Shown here: positions 8,138-14,056 of the stretch, one piece after another
Numbering within the stretch: position 1 is the first letter of the stretch
Layout: the number at the start of each line of letters is the position of its first letter
NCBI GenBank assembly: GCA_003024985.2
Contig: PXIH01S0006866.1
From: Euperipatoides rowelli
Taxonomy: Eukaryota > Onychophora > Udeonychophora > Euonychophora > Peripatopsidae
Length of the DNA: 14,056 nucleotides
Reading direction: 5' to 3' (one strand)
The notes under the pieces: generated by a model
What the model was told of the DNA's origin: nothing
The model's input: the letters and a program-made list of their open reading frames with translations, nothing else
Database searches by the model: none
Made by a program: the position numbers and the translations under genes

Positions 8138-8695
8138 CTGAAATAAAAAGATCAGAGACAATTTAACAAGGTAAAATGGCACTCTTAAATGTTAAAGCTT
8201 AACATTATACTATTAAAATAATTGTTTCCATTCTTAACTGTTAAATATAATAGTAGGTTTAGCAATTGTAACATTTATTGGCGAATAAAGAGTTTGAATT
8301 AATTACAAATATGTTGATTTATCTAAAAGATATCTAAATACTCAATTGCTAATTAGATATTTAGTTGGTTTTAAAGAAAACTGTGTGCATAAAGTTGGTT
8401 CTCATCTTAGAAAGGCAATCATCTAAAAAACAACAAAAAAGAAAAAAAAATTAAAATGGACTAATGAATAAAAGTTAATTCAAATTTTTTATAATTGGTT
8501 ACAAGTTATTTTATTTTTAAAACAATTAGCTTAGGCTAAGTCCAAGTTACTGAAAAGGATTCAATATAATTTGATCCAAGCAAGTAATTTGTTACTTTTT
8601 CAATTAAGTTTTGGCACCTTAGGTTCTTTTAATACAAAAAAATATGAATTTAGCTACTATTTTCATGGAAAAGCAGATTGAATGTGAGTTAGTTT

Positions 8696-8957
8696 TTAAC
8701 ACATTAACTGCCAACTAAGAGTTAACTTGTAGTTGATGATACCGGACGCCAAATATGAGTTAACTCGTAAAGGAGGACATTCTTATTAGAGTCAGAATGA
8801 GTATATTCCTAGCAAATTGATGTAGTGGGTGCATGAGATAAGATTGAAGAATAGGCCGTGGCATGAGAAAACAGGAAATAAAATACTTAAGTTTAGAAAC
8901 ATGCCTAACTCGGATTGACATAGTCACCCAATAACACTGTGGCAGTCGATGTGATAG
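8696..8957. mobile_element. Possible small piggyBac-like remnant
   Basis: TTAA at 8696-8699 is followed by CACATTAACTGCCAAC, which resembles the TTAA-C..TT..CTGCC starts of piggyBac-type elements. Inside are two subterminal palindromic words, AGTTAACT (about 8720) and GAGTTAACTC (about 8757). About 240 bp to the right, TGGCAGTCGATGTG at 8940-8953 is an imperfect reverse complement of the left end (about 14 of 18 positions). A second TTAA is not intact there. The element, if real, is a short non-autonomous copy without coding capacity. Confidence 0.35.
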
Positions 8958-9521
8958 CCTATGTTACATCAGTTGAATGACGTACAGTAACTAGGCTATC
9001 TTTTTTTTTCTATTTTTTTTTTTATAGTTGTGTCCAGGATTCAGTGATAAGTCAATTATGAAAAAAAGCATTAATCCATTATGTTTCATAATCGGAAAAT
9101 CTGTCCACCGGTTATTTAAAAACAATGCCAATGAAAAAAATTGAAGTCGAAAGCCTGTGTTTTCGATTCAACCAGGAAAAACTCATTATGCATAATACCG
9201 TACTTAGAGATTTTGAATGTAAGTGAAATTATTCAGTGAGTCGCTTGTTTGGTAACTTACTGTCAGATACTTTTCTTTAACATGCTTTAAAAATATATAT
9301 GCTGTAAATAAAAAAGACCGATATAAGTAGAAAGGACAAACTAATTTACCAGTTTCAATATGGAAAACTTTTTTTGTCTCTGCCTTAAATTTCAAAACAA
9401 TAAAAATAAGGAACAAATTACATCTAGAATAGGCTTTAAACCATCTTTTTTTTTTTTTTTTTCCACAAAACGATACTTCATGATTGATCTTTGAAAAGAG
9501 AACACTTATGATTAGACCATG

Positions 9522-9566
9522 GCTGATAGCCAATGGTATTGTCTAAAGTAACCATTGGCTATCAGC
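9522..9566. repeat. Perfect 16-bp stem hairpin in the BORCS5 intron
   Basis: The left arm GCTGATAGCCAATGGT (9522-9537) and right arm ACCATTGGCTATCAGC (9551-9566) are exact reverse complements around a 13-base loop. The arms have much higher G+C than the surroundings and contain CCAAT/ATTGG. No U run follows on either strand, so it is not a terminator. It could be a small foldback element or a structured intronic RNA segment. Confidence 0.85.
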
Positions 9567-9731
9567 ATTACATAAAACGGATCGCTACCCATAAGGTCAT
9601 ATACACTTAAAAGACAGAGAGCATCCATCATCATTCGTAATTACTGGAAAAAAAAATCTAATATTTTACACAACCCTATCCGTTTGCTTCTCCGCCTTTT
9701 TAACTATTGAACCAATCATACCTTAGGTTTT

Positions 9732-11129
9732 TTAAGGGGACATGCTACCAATTAGATCTAAATTTTTATTTAAATAGTTAGAAATATAAGTTTGGTATAT
9801 GTAGGAGTCCTCCCTAAGCCATGAGAATTCATGTAAAAAAAAAAATGAGCAGCCATCTTGAATTTTTATAACATTTACTAAAATCAAAATGAAAAAAAAA
9901 AGTGGAGAGATACAAGCAATTCATAAATGAATTTTTATCATTGAAAGACAAATGAATGTTTGTATGGAGAAATATTTGGAAAAAAAAAGAATAGTTTTTA
10001 TAACTTATACTGTACCGTAATTCTTTAAATACTACAAATATTTTGTAAGTATTTTGTAATTTTTTTTTTCAAAAATTTATTTGAATTTTGCAAAGTTTGT
10101 ATACATTCTAAATATAGTTCTGTAAAAATTTACACATTTTCTTAACAATATCTTTAGCCAATTTTAAATCGTTTAACTTTTGCAATGACAATCTGGCCGA
10201 AATTAGCATAATGAGAAAAAGCTAAGCAAAGTTTATGTTGATAATTTTCAGGATTAAAATGTTTTTCTTGACAATTAAAGTAAATTTTAAATTTAATTTG
10301 AATATTTTTTTTAGTGTATAAACATAAAATCAGATAGTATCTTTTAAAAAATATTACTTAATGAGAATTTGCAAAACTTTTTGTTGTTTGGTAAATGTAA
10401 ACAAACAAAATAAGAAAACTTGCAAAAGTCTAGCGAAGACTTCGTTTCACAATGTTTTTCTTCTTATTTCTTCTTTAATTATGGATAAGCTTTAAATGGC
10501 ATTAAAATGCTTAAAATTAAATTAAAAGAAATGAAAATATTAAGTAAATTGTTTAGAAATTGAAATTTCAGATTTTGGTTGTTTGCATTAAATAGTAGCC
10601 TAAACAAACAAAATAATGAGAACTCGCAAAGATCTTGTGAAGAAATAGTATCGTGATATTTGGTCAATTAGCCTATAGCAAGACTTTCTAAATGTCATAT
10701 TCAAAAAGAACCAATAACAATACTTCTAGTGTTTAAAGGTCTGAAAACACCTTTAAATTGCCTTTTAAGACAGAGTTTTCTATCGGTTCTCCTTTATTTC
10801 ACATGCTTGTAACATATTGCATATCATTAGAAATGTAAACAAGAAGGTTCAACGTTTCATTTAATATAAAACATGGCGTCCTAGGAGAGAGCGGTTTTTC
10901 AAGCTATTATAAATACGTCTTTTTACGGGTTTTATTTTCATAATTCTTTCCTTTTAACTATTTTATGGTCTTAATAAATTGTGTTTTTCTCATACATTTT
11001 TTTAAATTTAAATGATTTTATTTTGAAATTAGATAAGTTTATCTAGTAAAAAAACAAAAAAACTCAAAATGCAGTGGATGAATATTTTTTTTAAATTTTC
11101 GTCCTGCAATTGGTAGCCTGTCCCCTTAA
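9732..11129. mobile_element. Complete 1.39 kb TTAA-flanked transposon, non-autonomous
   Basis: The left end is TTAA-GGGGACATGCTACCAATT (9732-9753). The right end reads TTAA-GGGGACAGGCTACCAATT on the minus strand (11129-11108). The arms match at 21 of 22 positions including TTAA. Taking TTAA as the duplicated target, the element is 9736-11125, 1390 bp. TTAA targets are used by piggyBac and Kolobok superfamilies; the GGGG terminus does not settle which. No transposase is present: the only open frame inside (10479-10667, minus) is A/T-rich and unlike any domain. Inside are a GCAGCCATCTTG block near the left end, an ACATGGCGTCCTAGG block near 10871, and three diverged repeats of about 200 bp (10209-10640). 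It lies within the BORCS5 intron and is presumably spliced out with it. Confidence 0.82.
10205..10645. repeat. Diverged ~200-bp tandem repeats inside the TTAA element
   Basis: Marker words recur about 200 bp apart. AAACAAACAAAATAA occurs at 10399 and 10602, followed respectively by GAAAACTTGCAAAAGTCT and TGAGAACTCGCAAAGATCT. A weaker third copy (ATAATGAGAAAAAGCTAAGC, then AAAGT) lies at about 10209. 'GTTGTTTG' precedes two of the copies. Divergence is high, so the copy boundaries are approximate. Confidence 0.5.
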
Positions 11130-12486
11130 GTAGAGTAGGCACACTGTTGTTTTTGACCCAGTGAATTTGAAAATGGATTTTTGTAAAGAAGTAAATAGAA
11201 CAAAAATAAAATATTTTACACAATACTTAGGCGTTTATTGAAATTCATTTTGATGCATCAAACTAAAAACCATAACAAACTGTTGCAAATAAGACGAGGA
11301 ATATGATTGGCTATTGTATAAAGCAATTTCATTGATTGCAGACTAAACCTTACAAAAAACTATGAACAAATTTACTACTCAAACCACTCCGTTTACGAGA
11401 CGGATAAAAATGGATCAGACACCAGTTCCATAGAAGTATACTGTAAATGAGCCTTAATGCGGAAATGCATGCTTTTCATAGTACTATCAAGTTAATTTAA
11501 TCAGAACATCACTGAAATATATTTATTCTTTCACTACACTCTGAAAATGCACATGAATAAAACAAAAAGATAAACGGCAAAAACAAAATGAACTTCCAGT
11601 CTCTGAATGGACAAAAAAAACCTTTCTTCCGACATTAAATTGTAGAAAAAAAGTATTATAGGTTTATATCATTAACTGCCCACAAAATATTAAATTTCAT
11701 ACCATTACAATGAATTCATTAATTTATAGATCATGATTAATTAATTTCTTTTGGTGTTGATCACTTTGAAAATTCTATCGTACAATCACATGGATTGGAG
11801 GTACCACCATATTTGTTTACTTGAGTACCGTAGTTCAAGTTATCGATACCTACTCACAGATATGAAAAAAGTGCTGTAGTCACTCTGGTAGTTTGGCTAC
11901 CCAAAGATTTTGTTTTTGAGCCGAAGAAATAAAAGGTTGAAAACAAAAAAAATATTACATAAAAAAAAATAGCAAGAGAAAAAGTACAATAGAGTTTATT
12001 TAAAATAAACGAATTTAATTACATTACTACCATTGTTCAATTTAAATAGTAATTATTTGAAATAAAAATCATCAAAATAGTTTTAAATTTATTATTTTCG
12101 AAACTTTTGAATTATTAGGCAGTAAGCAATTAAATTTTATTTGAGCTTTTTAATATTTTAAAATAAAAATGCTACTGGAATAAGAACAATTAATAGCTGG
12201 TTCATTTAGGAAGTATATGAACAGAACTTAACCCAAACTTCATTATTCCTTAATAAATCCAGATAACCCACACTTAATTCTTCTTGAAAGGATGTTTGAT
12301 TATTAAAATGTAGCCTACTTATTCAAACAATTAGTCTATTAAAAAAAAAATTCTAAGAGTATATGAGAAATAGCAATTTATTAATTGGTGATTCTGGGCA
12401 TTGATCTGTTGGTTCAGATCATGGTTTAAAATTTACACCAATACCTTGTCAAAAAAGTTTCTTTGTCTAATTGTAATTTAAAACTT
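11130..12486. other. Intronic A/T-rich stretch, no gene seen
   Basis: Apart from scattered A tracts and short open frames typical of A/T-rich DNA, I see no gene, RNA gene or bounded repeat here. Confidence 0.5.
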
Positions 12487-12597
12487 GGATGCAACAAAAT
12501 AGTATGGTAGCCTACATTTAAATATATAAAAATGTCTGTATTGACAACCATTTTTTATATATTTTAATGTAGGCTACAGTACCATTTTGTTGTATCC
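12487..12597. repeat. Long imperfect hairpin / foldback element
   Basis: The left arm (12487-12534) begins GGATGCAACAAAATAGTATG and passes through GTAGCCTACATTTAAATATA. The right arm (12549-12597) is its reverse complement with about five mismatches and one extra A. The loop is 14 bases. Similarity continues weakly outside both arms (AATTTAAAAC versus its complement). It lies in the BORCS5 intron, so the unspliced transcript would fold into a stem of about 48 bp. It may be a small MITE or a precursor-like hairpin. Confidence 0.85.
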
Positions 12598-12974
12598 AAA
12601 ATTAAGTATTAAATTACTATGAAAAATAAAGTCACTGAATAAATTAATAATAATAATAAAAACTAATTTTTATACATAATAATAATAAAGCACTTTAAGT
12701 ACCAGTAGCCTATTATATTTACAGTAGGCCCTATAGCATATAAAATAAAGAACAAAATAATTTATGGTCCAAATCAATTAAGATTGGTTAACAATAATAA
12801 TCCAGTTAGTTAATAGAACTCAGAAAAGCTAAAATTAACTTGGTCTAATATTTTCTTGCATAGCCTATTGTAGAATATAAATGTGCTATTATAATTTGTA
12901 ATGATGCAATATATCGTAATTATTGTTTACTAAGCTAAGATTATTTAAACACATGCTTTTAAGATATCACCTAC

Positions 12975-13327
12975 TTCTCTAATATGAGTAGCGAGTCCAT
13001 TCTGTTCCTGAGAAGTTGTTTCAGCACACAGTTGTATGTGTTTCTGATAACGGAGACATAACTGTAAAATCTGTTTATGGTCCAAACGATCCAACACATC
13101 AGAATCACGCAAGTTTGGAATATTTAAGGCTCCACGGAGTACAGGCATAAAGGTGGGGATTTCTTGCAAATGTAATAAATTTGAATCCGATTCGCATGTG
13201 GGAATGTTATTCACTGCCTTCTTGACTACCACAATACTCTGTGGAGGCAGAGCTTTGGGTTTGATTCGAGGAGAACCTTGAAGTGAATACTGGTGTTGGA
13301 CATGTTTGGGCTGCAGTTTAGGTGAAT
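12975..13327 (-). CDS. BORCS5: BORCS5, internal exon (5' part in window)
   Basis: The acceptor is TTCCTAATTATTGCAG (AG at 13329-13328) and the donor GAA|GTAGGT. The exon is 353 nt: two bases completing a split codon (phase 1), then 117 codons. A basic, Pro-rich and probably flexible N-terminal region (SPKLQPKHVQ... IKPKALPPQ) comes first, then SIVVVKK, the family signature LQEIPTFMPVLRG, a helix RLDHKQILQLCLRYQKHIQLC, then AETTSQEQNGLATHIRE. With the last exon this gives 185 residues. Vertebrate BORCS5 has about 196, so the missing first exon should encode only a short N-terminus with the myristoylated Gly2. No Met-Gly start exists on the minus strand from 13328 to the right edge, so that exon lies outside the window. 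The open frame runs past the donor as VGDILKACV and stops; that is intron read-through. Confidence 0.95.
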
Positions 13328-13673
13328 CTGCAATAATTAGGAAAAAATAAATAAACATAAAACATGATAAAAAAAAATAGTAAAAATAACATCACAAATT
13401 AGATTAATAAAATAATAATGGTCTAATTAAGTAGGTTAGTAAATTATTTAAAAAATTAGTAATAGATACTGTAACATGACTGTGTGCAGCAAACCAGTAT
13501 CTGTATAAGACAATTATAACAAATCTACTATTTCTTCTTGTAATTTTTCGTATTGATTCACTCGTATTGGGGATTAGCTGATCTTTGTTCACAATTTACT
13601 CTCTTACTTAGGCATTTACTATTTATAGTAAACGATATGTTCTTAATCGGAAAAATTATGAGATTGTAAACAA

Positions 13674-14029
13674 TGTTAGCAACGATCGTCCTCCTTTACA
13701 TGTGCCAATTAATGCTAATTTATTCACGTCATTTATATTGCATTCATGTGCATTCCTTTTGTATAAAATCATGACGCACACGTTTTGATTGTATGTAATG
13801 GTTCTTGCCATTTCCAACAAGTTATTATTTATTGCTTTTATTATTTATGTGGTTGGACTTATTCATGTGTACTGCAGCACATTGTTAATGTTGGGGCTTA
13901 TATTTTATTTCCTGTTTATTTATTCAGCGAGTTGCTGATTTTATATCAGTTGTGATTTCTTGTTTTTTTAATAAATTGTTTTGTTTACCAACTACTGAGT
14001 TTGTCTTTTCTTTCATATTTAGTACAACA
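13674..14029 (+). mobile_element. Possible LTR (356 bp) in BORCS5 intron 1
   Basis: The segment begins TGTTAGCAACGATCG and ends TTAGTACAACA, giving TGTT...AACA inverted ends. Inside are TATAAAA (13762-13768) and, about 200 bp on, AATAAA (13970-13975), in the order expected of a U3-R-U5 LTR on the plus strand. Against it, no primer-binding site starting TGG follows at 14030, there is no polypurine tract before 13674, and the 5-base flanks (AACAA, CCTCC) do not match as a solo LTR would require. It would be antisense to BORCS5. Confidence 0.25.
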
Positions 14030-14056
14030 CCTCCCTGAGGTCTGATGTCCATCCAG

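Larger units (their letters stand above)
8138..12974 (-). other. BORCS5 intron, 4837 bp, phase 0
   Basis: The donor is GAA|GTAGGT at 12975/12974 and the acceptor TTTATTTCAG|ATT at 8138/8137. The donor was chosen over nearby GTs because it alone makes the two exons align with the family without gap: ...HIRE is followed directly by IDYAIATL. The intron is filled with transposon remains and hairpins, listed separately. At 8138-8690 and 11130-12486 I see only A/T-rich DNA with no gene. Confidence 0.88.

Noticed and set aside
9204-9533. 109-codon minus-strand frame
   Set aside because: Its composition is random-like, with a Lys run from a poly-T tract, and it overlaps the 16-bp hairpin. No domain was recognised.
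13404-13592. 62-codon minus-strand frame upstream of the BORCS5 exon, considered as the missing first exon
   Set aside because: The start is Met-Asn, so it lacks the Gly2 needed for myristoylation. No phase-1 donor was found that would join it, and the rest of the frame is A/T-rich.
13689-14034. CCTCC on both sides of 13694-14029 as a target duplication
   Set aside because: It would make the element start TTTACATG, which does not fit an LTR or any transposon end I know. A chance match is likely.
1-14056. CRISPR arrays, operons, bacterial terminators or promoters
   Set aside because: The window is animal nuclear DNA with introns. No regular short repeats with spacers and no bacterial gene arrangement were found.

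Overview
The window looks like intergenic and intronic DNA from an animal nuclear genome. It is roughly 70% or more A+T, has long A/T tracts and microsatellites, and its few coding pieces are short exons with GT/AG splice sites. It also carries decayed retrotransposon and DNA-transposon remains. No bacterial-style operon, CRISPR array or rRNA is visible. Protein resemblance and repeat style suggest a marine invertebrate, perhaps a non-vertebrate deuterostome. That is an inference; no species marker can be read here.

The one securely named gene is BORCS5 (myrlysin, a BORC complex subunit), on the minus strand. An internal exon lies at 12975-13327 and the last coding exon at 7931-8137, separated by a 4.8 kb intron. 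The two exons join in frame and give 185 residues. The first exon, which should carry the N-myristoylation start, lies beyond the right edge. BORC sits on the cytosolic face of lysosomes and couples them through ARL8 to kinesins.

A second minus-strand exon candidate at 682-814 has a clean acceptor and donor and resembles an internal exon of an animal lipoxygenase. An unrecognised plus-strand candidate exon lies at 7376-7571. The two would belong to different transcription units, converging on or flanking BORCS5.

Most of the rest is mobile or repetitive. At 1-193 is the right end of a hAT transposon, inserted into a G-rich tandem repeat (193-480). The same repeat family recurs at 2222-2555. 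At 1040-1556 is a broken reverse transcriptase from a non-LTR retrotransposon. At 3778-3788 is an isolated end of a TTAA-inserting element. Three tRNA-Thr-like SINE copies lie at 5236-5775, two of them head to head. Inside the BORCS5 intron are a possible piggyBac-like remnant (8696-8957), a perfect 16-bp hairpin (9522-9566), a well-bounded 1.39 kb TTAA-flanked transposon (9732-11129) and a long hairpin (12487-12597). A possible LTR sits at 13674-14029.

Stretches 1557-2221, 2576-3640, 3789-4672, 5880-7370, 8138-8690 and 11130-12486 hold no gene that I can support. The clearest candidates for undescribed material are the 1.39 kb TTAA element with its internal ~200-bp repeats, the orphan exon at 7376-7571, and a striking excess of the heptamer TAGCCTA/TAGGCTA across the window.
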